A stretch of 64,000 bases of DNA. It comes from Symsagittifera roscoffensis. Its lineage: Eukaryota > Xenacoelomorpha > Acoela > Convolutidae. Where the stretch lies: assembly GCF_963678635.1 (NCBI RefSeq), contig NC_087070.1, positions 54,848,617-54,912,616 on the forward strand, given 5' to 3'. The notes beneath the pieces are model-generated. The model was not told the DNA's origin, ran no database searches, and worked only from the letters and a program-made list of their open reading frames with translations. This document shows positions 24,431 to 34,793 of the stretch, one piece after another. Position 1 is the first letter of the stretch, and each line of letters starts with the position of its first letter. The position numbers and the translations under genes are program-made.

Positions 24431-26040
24431 AAGCTGAACTCGGGAATCTGGAAGTTTTCCGCATTCCGAGCCACCCTTCCGGCTCTTGGTGAAGGGCCTT
24501 ATTTAGAGAATCCGCGTTAAATCCTCGTTACTGAGTCTGCCGATCATGATAGTAAAAGATTAATATCAAGGAGGGCCATAAAACAAAGATGTAACATTCG
24601 CCCGGTTTACATATCGATGGAAAAAAGCTAGGCTCTAAAAGCTGTGTCTAGCGTCTAAACACAGCTTCAATTTCTTTTAACCGTCTCTACCAAAACCAGT
24701 TCAATTTGTGGTTCATTAACATCGGTACGACAAAGTCGTTACAAACTAAAGGCTGTCGGCCAAACCGTGCGAATTCACGTTATAATATGCAAAAATTTTG
24801 AGCTCATGTCTGGGTCTCAGTATCCCCAGAACATGAGTTCACTCCTAAAAACAGGGCTACTACTTAATTATCATATCACTATTGTTTTTGTTCAATAGAA
24901 AAATCATCATATCCATCGGAGATGGATCGAATGTTTCCTTTAACGCATATTTTCTCATGATCTGAAAAATAATTAGATGTCAACTGAATTCAGTTAGAGG
25001 CATTCCGAAAAGCTTAAATTTGTTAAAATACCTAACCCTTCGGGATTTGTGGTCTTCACCAAACAAGCTCCTCTCAGCACCGGAAGGGTTGCAATCTCGG
25101 CACTCGGCCTTCTCGATTAATAAAGTCAGCACAGTAACGATTGTGTCTGCACAATCGTTACTTTCCGGAATGCTCTCGAGTCTCCACACTCGTTTTTTAT
25201 CTGCTTGGTTCAGAATCCTGACTATCAATAATTGTTTTTCTGATTTTTTGCAGTTTTTCAATAGTCCCGAGAATTCAAGGCTGTGACGTGGATTTTTTTT
25301 TCAAACGATTTGTTGAAAAACATATCGTCATTCTAAATTGAGCTCTCCGAATTTGTTTATTTGATCGATTAACACCACAAATCTTCTCAAACAATTAATT
25401 CTCTCACTAGACTGCTCCAGATAAAAATCCGTTTCTGACATGCATTTCAGGCCATTCTGGTCAAATGTCACAGTTCAATGGTAATGTTTAATCATAATTA
25501 TATAAAATGAAATTGTCATGTACGATGAAAACGGGGAGTTAAAACAAATAATTGAAAACTAACCAAAATTTTAAGGATTTGTTAGAAATAATGAGGTAAA
25601 TCATTACGTCAAAACCGTTGTTTCAGTTGCCTTGGTGAGCTTCGTAAATATGAACAGATTTTTTGATAAAAAGTGAATCTCAATTTTTTGCAACATTGTG
25701 ACTTGTTAAGATTCTTACAATAAACTAATTTAAAGTAAGACGAAACATCAATTTACAAACGTTATTTTTAAATATTCACATACTTTTTGGTTCTGAACCA
25801 TCAAGTTAAAAAACTCGCCAATCACAGTTGACTTTTAAATTTAGTGTTTAGATTTAACTTTTTTTAAGCTCTAAAATTATGTTAAAATTTTAAATTTGTT
25901 TGTCCGGAAGTTTCTGAGTCATTATTTCGGTTTAGACATGTACGTTTTAAATGAAAAACCAAAAGCTTTTTGGGACTAATTTTTTAACGTTATTTCCCTG
26001 CTCCTAATCTCATCGCTCGTGTTGAAGCCCGGTTTCTTTT

Positions 26041-26690
26041 TCGCGATATGTTTTGCCTCTTGTGTAATTGTTTTTGTTTGGTTGTTCGACCTATCTATAA
26101 GTTCTCAACTAACATCTGCGCTTATTCGCTCACGTCTGCATTGCTGAAGATCGAGGCCTGCCGTTGAGTCTGCTTTCTTATATTCCCCTAATCTGGTGGC
26201 CAAATATCGAACAGTTTGTCCGACATAGATGGAAGTGCATCCACAACATGACAGTTCATAAACCACTTTTGACTTGAGGTCATTAGAAAATGCTGACTTG
26301 AGCGATGGTACAGGAAGATTCTATTTTTTTGTGGTTAAAACCCTTTGGAGGTTGGTTAAACTTCCTAAACTGCTTGCAAAAAATGTTATTGTTTTTGTTT
26401 GGTTGTTTGACCTATCTATGATTCCTCCATTAACATCTGCGCTATTTCGCTCAAGACTGCATTGCTGAAAGTCCAGGCCTACCGGTGAGTCTGCTTTCTT
26501 ATGTTCCTCTTAGTTTGTCCGAGATAGATGGAAGTGCATCCATTACATGACAGTTTATAAACCACTCTTGACTTGAGGTCATTAGAAAATGCTGACTTGA
26601 GCGATGGTACAGCAAAATTTTAGTTTTCTTGTGGTTAAAACCATTTGAACGTTGGTTAAGTTTCCTAACCTGCTCGCAAATTTTTGGCTT
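26041..26690 (-). pseudogene. Penelope GIY-YIG endonuclease, tandemly doubled
   Basis: Two copies of an about 320-bp segment (26060-26380 and 26384-26690) each encode, on the minus strand, V-V-Y-E-L-S-C-like sequence followed by C-T-S-I-Y-V-G-Q-T or a variant of it. The outer copy keeps Y-V-G-Q-T-V-R-Y-L. The inner copy lacks about 27 bp just after the Q-T. Both have frameshifts. GIY-YIG endonucleases with this Cys-containing finger are a hallmark of Penelope-like elements. Confidence 0.75.
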
Positions 26691-26849
26691 CGGTTATCTC
26701 TATTTCGCACCATCAGCATTGGGTCTGCACATCCTCTGTTGATTGAGTTGCGGAACTCTTCTCACTTTTCACGGGCGTGCTTTTATCCTCGAAGGTTTTG
26801 CACAGGGCGTCTGCCGCCACCTTTGCGGACCAATTTTGAGGGTACTGAT

Positions 26850-27355
26850 TTGTCAGCCATTGAGCCCTATTAGTTTCCAAAGCCTTTTCAAATTGCTCTT
26901 AGTTAGATGTACTCCTTGAAACTCTGAGTATAGTGCCTTGGATAACACTACGTTTATATCGAGTTGGGGCGCAGCTTTTTTAGTTCAGTATAATCCCAGT
27001 ATTTGTTGGTTTTTGATACCAATTGCAGGTTTCACCCCTATCCTGCGATACATTTATGCTCAAGTCTAGGAACGCAATTTTCCCTCTAAATTAGTTTCCT
27101 CTAGAGTGAACTTCAGGTTTGGATGAAGAGAATTAGCGGCATCGAGAACACAACTTGGCTCACCTTTGACTGTTGTCTAACAATGTCATACAAATACCTG
27201 AGGAGCAACTTTACTTGTGGAGTATCCTTCTCCTTCTTTTTAGCGAGGCACCAGCTTTCACAGTAACAGAAAAGCTCGGTTTTTGATGCGTATAGATCTT
27301 TCGTAAATATGATACTTAAATTAAGTTTGACATTTTTTGCAAGATTGTTGATCAT
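26850..27355 (-). pseudogene. Penelope-like reverse transcriptase fragment
   Basis: The minus-strand frame from 27355 reads through K-K-K-E-K-D-T-P-Q-V-K-L-L-L-R-Y-L-Y-D-I-V. The expected catalytic Y-x-D-D is Y-L-Y-D here, so the first Asp is lost. After a frameshift the downstream region reads F-L-D-L-S-I-N-V, W-Y-Q-K-P-T-N-T-G and C-A-P-T-R-Y-K-R-S-V-I, all typical of the RT palm/thumb of this group. The sister copy at 32.4 kb retains an intact Y-V-D-D. Confidence 0.75.
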
Positions 27356-27360
27356 TTTTA

Positions 27361-27571
27361 TAAAGTATTTTGTTGTGATAAATTGTTGTGATTAACTTAT
27401 TAAATAGCTAAAATGATTCAAATTGCTGCGGCAGCTGGATGGCGAAGCTCAATCAGACCAATCGTTACGTCAAAGTTACTTATAAACAAGATACGAGACG
27501 AAACGCATCAATACCCCTTTTCTGGCCGGGAACGAATCTATCTAATCCGAGGAATCTAATCTAACGACACG
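27361..27571. other. Short non-coding spacer
   Basis: I see no gene between the end of Penelope copy B and the GA microsatellite. Confidence 0.4.
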
Positions 27572-27572
27572 A

Positions 27573-27622
<50 letters not shown>
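27572..27622 (+). repeat. (GA)n microsatellite
   Basis: An almost pure GA dinucleotide run of about 50 bp with two interruptions (AAAG, GCGAG). It ends 14 bp before the ATG of the Tudor-knot-like ORF. Confidence 0.9.
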
Positions 27623-27635
27623 TGTTGAGAACAAG

Positions 27636-27818
27636 ATGGTTCTTCCAACTGGCACTGATGGAAAAACATATGAAGCGAAGATCATCAGTAAAAAAGATGG
27701 CCGTTCCAAAGTTCATTTCAAAAACAAAAACTGGAACAGCAGACACGATGTATTATATCCTGACTCATCAATACCAAGCTTTGCCCAATCCCAAAAAGAA
27801 GAAGTCCTTCTTGCATAG
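27636..27818 (+). CDS. Tudor-knot/chromo-barrel-like ORF
   Basis: This 60-codon ORF starts with MVLPTGTDGKTYEAKI. Around residues 12-45 it has the pattern Y-E-A-K-I-(8-10)-V-H-F-K-N-x-N-W-N-S-R-H-D-V. This resembles the Tudor-knot or chromo-barrel fold (Y-x-A-x-V ... H-Y-x-G-W-N-x-R-x-D-E-W-V), used by chromatin proteins to bind methyl-lysine. The canonical aromatic cage residues are only partly present. The ORF ends 35 bp before the N-terminal remains of the R2-like retrotransposon on the same strand. It may be the element's own N-terminal domain or a host exon. The start fits the ATG context AAGATGG. Confidence 0.5.
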   Translation: MVLPTGTDGKTYEAKIISKKDGRSKVHFKNKNWNSRHDVLYPDSSIPSFAQSQKEEVLLA

Positions 27819-27989
27819 ATGCAAGGAGGCGCAGCGATAGTACAGTGGCGCTTTGCTGCAGAAATGTGCAGTGAGGGGGTCATGGATATCTGGGTGGAGG
27901 GAGACAAGGGGCATCCTCTCCCAAAGCCAAACCTCCCACTCAGCACCACCGTCCCCATGCCAACCGAACTCACCACCGCCGAGCGTGAC

Positions 27990-28756
27990 TAGTGATTTCC
28001 CAACTGAGTTGCTGGAGAAATTCGATGAAGTGACTATCAACGTTTTCGCCGACCGGCGTCGACTGAAAACCAGGAAACTGCCAACCTGAAAAGCGCACAG
28101 TGCTCGCTGTGCACTAGAACCATCAAGCTCACAAAATTTTTGATGCTCCATCCACATTGTCCCCCGAGGAATAGATGCGCTCTTTCAGGAGAGTCCCCAT
28201 TCGAGAAAATGAACTGATAAGCAGATATACGAGTCAGAGAAGACAGCATCGAATCAGCCAACAACATTGTTCACTTCATGAAAATCAGCCGACGGCGTAT
28301 CCTTAAATTCGCCCCGAAAGCTTCCAGGATAGCGGTTGCAGCGGCACTGAAAGACACGCTCAACGCAAGCCTGAACTCTCCAGACTCGAACATCGCTTGA
28401 CTCCGTCTTTTCGTTTTCCCAACTCTATGTCTGCAAGCTCCGTTGAGAGCGGGAAAAAGCCAAAAACAGTCCCTTGCTACCCAAGTGAACAACCGAATCA
28501 CTATATTCATGCAAAACCGAGACCTTGTCGATGTGAAACCCCGCACGATGTCTAAGCAAAATTCCAACCAACAAACAGACGTCGAATAATTAATGAAACG
28601 AGTGAGCGAGAAACTCGACAAAGGTGATGTGAAAGGTGCTGTCCGATTTGCCAGTTCCGACAACGGCGTCCTCGAACCATCTGAAGAGATCCTGAGCAAG
28701 CTGAGAGAAAAACACCCTCCCAGACCACTAGATCAACTAATTTACCCAGAAGACGA
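27990..28756 (+). pseudogene. R2-like element N-terminal region with zinc finger
   Basis: A frame with E-V-T-I-N-V-F-A-D-R-R-R is followed, in a neighbouring frame at about 28096-28170, by C-S-L-C then L-x-x-F-L-M-L-H-P-H-C. This is a C2H2/C2HC finger of the kind that binds target DNA in R2 elements. From 28278 the frame continues with R-R-I-L-K-F-A-P-K-A and is stopped once by TGA (28398-28400) where a Trp is expected. Near 28600 it reads K-L-D-K-G-D-V-K-G-A-V-R. Several small breaks mean no full protein is made. Confidence 0.55.
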
Positions 28757-29893
28757 TTGTCCGCTGTAGGAGACACTTTTAGGAGACTTGCTGTGAAAAC
28801 CGGATGCGAAGCAATAACGGCAGAAGCAAAGTCTCTTTTCGGGAACCTCCAACTAGACTGCTGCAACCCGTCTGGAGCTGAGGCAGCAGCTCATGCAACT
28901 CGAGCGTTCTGCTACACGGCTACCGAACAAGAAGTGTTAGTGAAACTGGACTTTTCCAACGCCTTCAACGCTATCAGAAGGGACAAAACTGCAGAATCCA
29001 TTAACCGAGAAACACCTGAACTTCTTCCTTTCTTCAAATTGTGCTACTCGGAAGGCAGCATCTTATTGTTCGGCAATTTTTCCCTGCCATCGTCTGAAGG
29101 ATGGCAACAAGGAGACCCCTCAGCATGTTTTCGATACAACTCGACCATCCACCCCGGCTAAGACGCGATAAAAACCCGGTTCAAACAAGGGTACCTGGAC
29201 GACATAGCAATGGGAGACAACTGGAGACTTGTTCTGGCCAAACTGCGGGCGTTTATCGTGTTCGCAACGTCCCTAGGACTCTCACTAAACGCCAACAAAA
29301 GCAAGCTGACCATTTTGGGACCCAACACCAGCCTCAGTGATGACATCATCCGCGAGTTCAACGATCTGTTACCAAGCATTACCGTCACGAAAGTATGCGA
29401 TCTAGAGATGCTGGGAGCACCGATTGGCCAAGACGCGCTGGACCGCGTGTTGAACGAGAAACTGATATCTCTTAGGACTCTATGCAAAGGAATGGAACAT
29501 GTAGACGCCCACGAAGCATTTTACTTCATCAAAAACTGTCTGTTTGTTCCGAAACTGCTCTATACTCTTCGCACCGCGCCAACGTTTAGAAGGTCAGATA
29601 TCCTGACTCTTTTTGATGAAGCAATCCGATCCACGCTACAAACAGTACTGAACGTCCATTTAGACGAACAAACGTGGCAACAACTCACTCTGCCCGTTAA
29701 ATGCGCAGGAATGGGCATGCACAATGTTACAGAACTGTCAACCCTTGCTTTTCTATCCTCTGTTAGTAAGTCCCGAGCTCTTGTCGAGTCAATAATCAAA
29801 ACAAGATTGCCCGAAACTGATTTACGAGAAGCAGCTGACAAATGGTGGCTACTTGTGGGAGGAGATGAAACTGCACCGGACATCTGCGATTAG
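28757..29893 (+). pseudogene. R2-like element reverse transcriptase
   Basis: 28757-29161 and 29162-29893 share one reading frame interrupted only by the TAA at 29159-29161. Motif A is V-K-L-D-F-S-N-A-F-N (catalytic Asp, about 28950). Motif B is E-G-W-Q-Q-G-D-P (about 29095). Motif C is G-Y-L-D-D (about 29190), intact. The thumb follows with L-G-L-S-L-N-A-N-K-S. All three catalytic Asp codons are present, so only the stop and downstream frameshift disable it. RT copies the element RNA at the cleaved target site. Confidence 0.85.
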
Positions 29894-30416
29894 AAGAAAC
29901 AGAAAAAGTGGTATCAACCTATCGCTGAAAATGGTCTCAGGGAGCTCGAAAACGTCTCCACTGAACAAGACAATAAGCCGAGGATCCGGTGACTGGATCA
30001 ACAATCTGCCATCATCCACTTTGAAACTAAAACTAACACCCGAACAGTTCCGTATTGCTTCTTCGTTACGCCTTGGCGACAATATTTCATCACCGTACAC
30101 ATGTGAATTCGGGGCCCAAGCTGACGTTAAAGGCATTCATGTTCTGCCTTGTGCTAAAAGCTGCAGTCACCACAGGAGACACGGACTTGGGAGTGAAGCC
30201 ATCAAACGTGCTTTCTGTTTGTCCGAGATTCAGTCTTCTCTAGAACCAGTCGGCCTCTCACTTGATGACCGAAAGAGACCAGACGGTTTTACTCTCTCTC
30301 CGTGGAAAAACGCCCTCTGCCTGATCTGGGACTTCACGTGCTTCAACAGCCTTGCCATGTCTAATGTTGCCCGAGGAACCTTCCCAGGTCCGACAATGGC
30401 AGACAAAGTAGAATAG
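29853..30416 (+). pseudogene. R2-like restriction-like endonuclease domain
   Basis: The frame shows F-G-A-Q-A-D-V-K-G-I-H-V-L-P-C followed by H-H-R-R-H. This is the Cys/His finger before the nuclease, with one expected Cys replaced by Phe (C-E-F-G). Near 30271 come K-R-P-D-G and, 17 residues on, W-D-F-T, matching the P-D ... D core of the PD-(D/E)XK endonuclease of R2-type elements. It is frame-shifted relative to the RT near 29885. The final ORF codon is at 30414-30416. Confidence 0.75.
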
Positions 30417-30461
30417 GCAAAGCGAATGAAATACGAGAGCCTGACCTGAAACCGATGACAA

Positions 30462-30977
30462 ATGAGCCGGGACTTTCCTCAGACAGCGCATGTCGTTAAC
30501 CGTCCAGATTGGCAATGCAGCCATTGTGAGAAAGTCCATAGAGCGTTCCAACGAAGCGACTGTCCCAGACATCTGAACCACCCCATTGTCACTAATGACT
30601 CCATTCTCGAACTCATTCTTACCTCAATTCCAGGACTTCTGAATTGTAAAACCTGCAACAGCTTACAGGAGCAAAACGACTTCCTTTGTAATTCGTGTAT
30701 ATGTCCTCATGTTAGGCGTGGACACGAAAATGTGGATCAAAGAGGGTACGAAATGTCAATATGTGCATCACACAAGTTGATGAATGATCTCTTCTGCGTT
30801 CAGTGTTCTCAAGTGGTGTGCAATAAATGCATTTTGAATCATAGAGGTCAGGGTTATATTTCACCTAAACCGAATACGCAACGAAGTACAAAAAGTGCGA
30901 CTATATCGGTTAAATTGTCATATAAGTATAATGTGTTACAATTACTGAAAATTTTCTGCTCTGCAGGTTTTAGATGA
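30462..30977 (+). CDS. B-box zinc-finger (TRIM-like) exon
   Basis: This is a 171-codon open frame. Around residues 17-35 a C-S-H-C pair and later Cys/His residues look like a decayed RING finger. Residues 61-85 carry C-K-T-C ... C-N-S-C (B-box1-like). Residues 102-130 fit a B-box2: C-x2-H-x7-C-x2-C-x4-C-x2-C-x3-H, but the last ligand is Tyr where His is usual. After about residue 133 the sequence turns low-complexity, so the true exon probably ends near 30870 at an unproven splice site. TRIM proteins are E3 ligases that use RING and B-box. It starts 45 bp after the R2-like element, so the element may have inserted into this gene. It could also be a pseudogene. Confidence 0.5.
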   Translation: MSRDFPQTAHVVNRPDWQCSHCEKVHRAFQRSDCPRHLNHPIVTNDSILELILTSIPGLLNCKTCNSLQEQNDFLCNSCICPHVRRGHENVDQRGYEMSICASHKLMNDLFCVQCSQVVCNKCILNHRGQGYISPKPNTQRSTKSATISVKLSYKYNVLQLLKIFCSAGFR

Positions 30978-31169
30978 GAATTAAAAAAGGTGTTGAATTT
31001 TTTTGACGATGCACAAAATGTGCGAAAGTTTTTGAGTTGACAGTTTTAAGTTCTCATAACTATTTTTCATTCAAGAAAAATTGAGAGAAAGATATGAAAA
31101 TTTTGGTAGTTCTAGTTTCGCTCGATGTCAAAGTTTTTTTTACATCAAAAGATATAACTGCTAGTTTTT

Positions 31170-32640
31170 TTCATCAAAAGTTATGTCTGCAATCTCGGCA
31201 CTTGCCCTTCCAGATTAAAAAAGTCAGCACAGTAACGATTTTGTCTGCAAAATCGTTACTTTCCGGAATGCTTTCGGGTCTCCACACTCGTTTTTTATCT
31301 GCTTGGTTCAGAGTTCTGACTATCAAAAAATGGTCTTCTGATTTTCGCGGTTTTTCAACTGTCGAGAGAATTCAAGGTCGTGTCGTGTCTTTATTTTCAA
31401 TTGATTTTTAAAAATCATTTCGCCACTCCCAATTAACTTCTTCGAATTCATTAAATTGTACGATTAACACCACTAATCTTCTAAAACAACCAATTCTCTC
31501 ACGAGACAGCTCGAGATAAAAATTCGTTTCTGACACGCATTTCAGTCCATTCTGATCGAATGTCACAGCTCCATAGTAATTTGTAATCATAACTAAATAG
31601 AATGAAATTGTCATGTACGAGAAAAACGGAGATTTGAACCAAATAAATGAAAACTAATCAAAACTTTAAGGAACGGTTAAAAATGTTGATGTAATTCATC
31701 ACGTCAAAACCGTTGTTTCAGTTTCATTGGTGAACTTCGTAAAATGAGCAGATTTTTGATAAAATGTGAATTCCAAGGCTTTTTTCGCAACATTGTGAAT
31801 TGTCAAGATTCTTACAATAAACTAATTTAAATGAAGATGAAACAGCAATTTGTAAATGTCATTCAATAAAATTCACATACTTTTTGGCTCTGAACCATCA
31901 TATGAAAATATTCGCCAATCACAGTCGACTTCCAAAACTATTATGTAGATCAAATTACTTTTAACCTCTAAAATTAAATTAAAACTTTCAATTAATTTGT
32001 CTGAAAACTTTCGAGTCATAATTTCGATTTAGACATGTACGTTTTAAATGAAAAGCCAGAAAAACCAGAAGACTGCATTGCTGAGGCCGAAGCATACCGG
32101 TGAGTCTGTTTTCTTATTTTCCTCTATTCTGGTGGTCAAAGGTCGAACAGTTTGTCCGACATAGATGGAAATGCATCCACAACATGAAAGTTCATAAACC
32201 ACTCTTGACTTGAGGTCATTAGAAAATGCTGATGTGAGCGATGGTACCGGAAGATTTATAAATTCTAAATTCTAATTATCTTGTGGTTAAAAGCACTGGA
32301 ACGTTGGTTAAATTTCCTAAGCTGCTTGCAAAACTTTATTGTTTTTGTTTCGTTATTCGAGCTATCTATGATTCCTCAACTAACATCTGCGCTCTTTGGC
32401 TCACCTTTGACTGTTGTTTAACAATGACTAACAATGTCATCCACATACCTGAGGAACAATTTTACTTGTGGAGTATCCTCCTCCTTCTTTTTTTGCGCGG
32501 CAGCAGCGTTCACAGTAACAGAAAATCTCGGTTTTTTGATGCGTATAGATCTTTCGTAAATATGATACTTAAATTAAGTTTGACATTTTTGCATGAATGT
32601 TGATCATTTTTTATAAAATATTTTGTCGATGCACTGATGA
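31170..32640 (-). mobile_element. Penelope-like element, copy C (internally deleted)
   Basis: Minus-strand RT remains lie at 32620-32395, a GIY-YIG segment at 32220-32080, and a tail at 32060-31170 that matches 24830-26000 in copy B. In the RT part, 32432-32450 encodes an intact R-Y-V-D-D-I, in contrast to copy B. The stretch that would join RT and GIY-YIG is almost wholly deleted (junction near 32395). Copies B and C share the same tail breakpoints and so belong to one family. Confidence 0.75.
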
Positions 32641-32773
32641 ATTGACAGTTTTAAGTTCCCATAATTATTTGTTATTGAAGAAAAATTGAGAGAAAGTTAT
32701 GAAAAATTTGGTAGTTTCGCTCGATGTGTCAGTTTTTTTTCATCAAAAGATATTTTTGCTAGTTTGTCATGCC

Positions 32774-33159
32774 GGTGCGTATTCATAGGTTCCAAAATGA
32801 AAAAGCAGTCGCATAAGTTCCAAATCTTTTCAATTGGTCAAAAGACTAAATTAGCCGAGTCTCGGTTTAAGGTCGCCGGTGGGCGCGCTACGCGCGCGTC
32901 GCCGCTTTGCGGCGATAACCGGCTCTAAATTTCGTATAGAGTCCTACCCTTTGGTGGCAAGCTCGCAACACGTTGGCGCGGCTGCGGCGGTCACTATTCT
33001 GCAGCTTGAGTTTATGCTGGTTGAACAGTAAACAATCAATCCATAAATTTGTTGGCTCAAATTTCAACCAATCAGAATTCAAGAAGATAAATTTTGGAAG
33101 TTATGCGACTGATTTTTTATTTTGGAAGCTATGAATATTGGAACCTATGGGAATTCACC
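32774..33159. mobile_element. 386-bp TIR element (MITE-like) with 8-bp target-site duplication
   Basis: Inverted terminal repeats begin GGTGCGTATTCATAGGTTCC on the left. The right end, read in complement, begins GGTGAATTCCCATAGGTTCC and contains a 19-bp internal duplication. Similarity continues inward for about 80 bp (the GCAGTCGCATAA region). The 8-bp sequence GTCATGCC flanks both ends (32766-32773 and 33160-33167), which strongly supports insertion. An 8-bp duplication is usual for hAT- or Merlin-type DNA transposons. There is no transposase inside. The centre is GC- and CpG-rich. The element ends 144 bp before the UBE2R start codon. Confidence 0.85.
32850..32930. repeat. GC-rich multi-hairpin core of the TIR element
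   Basis: Inverted repeats include TCGCCGC/GCGGCGA (32899-32905 and 32909-32915, 3-nt loop), GCCGGT/ACCGGC (32875-32880 and 32918-32923) enclosing it, a GCGCG/CGCGC pair near 32883-32897, and CCGAG/CTCGG at about 32855-32865. The block stands out against the AT-rich surroundings and may fold as a cruciform or a structured RNA. Confidence 0.7.
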
Positions 33160-33303
33160 GTCATGCCATGTTTGGGTTGTGTCGGAAGTGTGCCATTATG
33201 AGGTGCAAACAGTTGTTTGAGAATAAGGTGTAAATTGTTTGTTCTGGATTTTGTTGAGCCATATTTTTTTTATTATCACTTGAGTTAAAAATTTAAGAAA
33301 AAA

Positions 33304-34188
33304 ATGGCAAAAGCTGTTGGAGCGGCGGCAAAACGACTTCAGCAAGAAATAGCAGACTTGCGAAAACAAAAAACAGCTGGTTTTGTTGTTGATGTTGACG
33401 AAAGCAACATCTTCAAATGGCATGTGCGAATCTTTGGACCCCCTGAAACGTTATACGAGGGAGGCTATTTCAAAGGTGTGATGGAGTTCCCCCCTGACTA
33501 TCCTTTTTCGCCGCCTAAGTTTAAATTTCTGACAAAGATGTGGCATCCCAATATTTACCACGATTCTGGAGAAGTATGTATATCGATTTTACACTCACCA
33601 GTGCCAGACCAACAAAGTGGAGAAAAGGCAGAAGAAAGATGGAGACCCACCCAAGAAGCCAGAACAATAGTTCTCAGCGTTATATCTCTGTTTTCATGTC
33701 CCAACACATTTTCACCTGCAAATGTAGATGCATCGGTAATGTACCGGAAATGGGCAAATAAAGAGGACGATAGATACGTCAAAATTATTCGCAAGCAGGT
33801 CGAAAGCACAAAGAGAGACGCAGAACTAGACAATGTGAAAATTCCATCGACTGTTGAAGAGTACTTGCAGGAAGAGCGAAGCACAATTGTAAAAGAAGAG
33901 GAGTTAGATTTCGACTTCGACGGAGGTTTAAGCGATGATTACGATGATGACGATGATAACTACAGTGGTTATTCAGGATCTGGAGCCTACAGCGACCATT
34001 CTGAGGGCTCGAATCCAGCCGGAATGGACATGGGAGATTCCGGTAACGAGGAAGAGTCAATTTCAGGAACACCCACCACTAAACCAGAAGCAAGATTTCC
34101 GGCCTCGTTGACCCCCTCAACCAGTAGTGCTTTCCCTCCCTCTTCGCAAGTACCGAGCACCTCGAAAGGAAGCACCGATTACTTCTAG
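33304..34188 (+). CDS. CDC34: Cdc34/UBE2R-type ubiquitin-conjugating enzyme E2
   Basis: This is a 294-residue E2. The UBC fold spans residues 8-190. It has H-P-N (81-83), active-site Cys92 in G-E-V-C-I-S-I-L, and the acidic-loop insertion just after the Cys (H-S-P-V-P-D-Q-Q-S-G-E, residues 97-107) that distinguishes the Cdc34/UBE2R class. The F-S-P-A-N-V-D-A-S-V-M segment (137-147) is diagnostic. The tail after 190 is acidic (D-D-D-D-D run near residues 214-220), as in Cdc34, where it binds the cullin-RING ligase; the end is Ser/Thr/Pro-rich. Known role: K48-linked chain building with SCF ligases. The start has a good context (AAAAATGG). There are no introns, though vertebrate orthologues have several, so it may be a retrocopy. 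The frame is intact, so it is probably functional. Confidence 0.95.
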   Translation: MAKAVGAAAKRLQQEIADLRKQKTAGFVVDVDESNIFKWHVRIFGPPETLYEGGYFKGVMEFPPDYPFSPPKFKFLTKMWHPNIYHDSGEVCISILHSPVPDQQSGEKAEERWRPTQEARTIVLSVISLFSCPNTFSPANVDASVMYRKWANKEDDRYVKIIRKQVESTKRDAELDNVKIPSTVEEYLQEERSTIVKEEELDFDFDGGLSDDYDDDDDNYSGYSGSGAYSDHSEGSNPAGMDMGDSGNEEESISGTPTTKPEARFPASLTPSTSSAFPPSSQVPSTSKGSTDYF

Positions 34189-34521
34189 CAAAAACTATTA
34201 TTGACTCCCCTCTATCTAACCCAACAGCAGTGCTTCACTTGACCTGTGCTTATATGTTTTAAGGGCACTTTTTTAAATTCCCAAGTAGAAGAGTCATTTG
34301 CAATTATGGTTTCCTAAGTGTTAATGTAGTTAATGGTTTCATAAAATTGATCATAATTGTTTTGATCACTGACTGCAGAAAGAAGAATAATTTTGAGTTT
34401 CTTGGGTACTTTTTTTATTTCTTCTGGGGCCATTAGACAGCGTTATTATCATTGAGAAAAACTAGTAGTAATGGCGAACTCAAAAAACATGATTTGTCCA
34501 CGAACAATTTGCCCGAAATCC
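34189..34521 (+). other. Probable 3' UTR and flank of the E2 gene
   Basis: There is no coding frame. The stretch follows the E2 stop directly and is AT-rich. I see no clear AATAAA before 34521. The first good one (AATAAA near 34690) is inside the downstream TIR element. Confidence 0.35.
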
Positions 34522-34783
34522 GGTTCTAGTTTACTTGTTTGGGCTCGTGACAAAACTAGTTTAGATGATTGGTCTCTCCTATTTTCTAAAAAGAAGAGCC
34601 AGCACGGGATTTGAACCTACTCCTTAGGGCTGGTTATCCGATTCGTAACCGCTAGACTAACTTGGCACGTTTCGGCAGCAATACAGAGAAATAAAAATGC
34701 TCACTTAGAATTAGCCACATACTGTACCTCGGTTTTTATTAGGGATCACAGCCTTTTTGAGGGACCAAACAAGTAAACTAGTA
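34522..34783. mobile_element. 262-bp TIR element with 10-bp target-site duplication and tRNA-like core
   Basis: CTAGTTTACTTGTTTGG at 34526-34542 is repeated exactly in inverted orientation at 34765-34781. The ends are flanked by the direct repeat CCCGAAATCC (34512-34521 and 34784-34793). A 9-10-bp duplication is typical of Mutator-like (MULE) DNA transposons, so this is probably a non-autonomous member. No transposase is encoded. A tRNA-like segment with Pol III box A and box B lies in the middle (34597-34668, minus strand). Confidence 0.75.
34597..34668 (-). pseudogene. tRNA-like sequence (tRNA-derived, not a functional tRNA)
   Basis: The minus strand shows a box A match TAGTCTAGCGG and a box B match GGTTCAAATCC at tRNA-like spacing, and a 3' end reading GTGCTGGCTC. 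The acceptor arms pair poorly (only about 4 of 7), the T-stem has a mismatch, and no proper anticodon stem forms, so I do not call a tRNA gene. It could be a tRNA-derived SINE head or a decayed tRNA captured inside the TIR element. Confidence 0.5.
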
Positions 34784-34793
34784 CCCGAAATCC

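Larger units (their letters stand above)
24590..27360 (-). mobile_element. Penelope-like element, copy B
   Basis: On the minus strand, from 27360 downward, come RT remains (27355-26850), then a GIY-YIG endonuclease present twice (26690-26041), then about 1.4 kb of non-coding tail (26000-24590). The tail is shared with 31170-32060 and, in part, with 9758-10640. RT before GIY-YIG is the diagnostic order of Penelope-like elements. Frames are broken repeatedly. The tail includes TTACTTTCCGGAATGCTC and a long AT-rich section with GTCAAAACCGTTGTTTCAGTT, also found at 31687. Confidence 0.75.
27853..30416 (+). mobile_element. R2-superfamily non-LTR retrotransposon with restriction-like endonuclease
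   Basis: In order on the plus strand come a basic segment and a C-x-x-C ... H-x-x-x-C finger (about 27990-28185), an N-terminal helical region (28278-28756), RT (28757-29893) and a C-terminal Cys/His motif with a P-D ... D restriction-like endonuclease (30060-30416). A single polyprotein with the endonuclease after RT is the R2/NeSL/HERO-type layout. Breaks include a TGA at about 28398, a TAA at 29159-29161 and a frameshift near 29885. It ends abruptly near 30416 without the usual tail. The exact clade is not resolved. Confidence 0.75.
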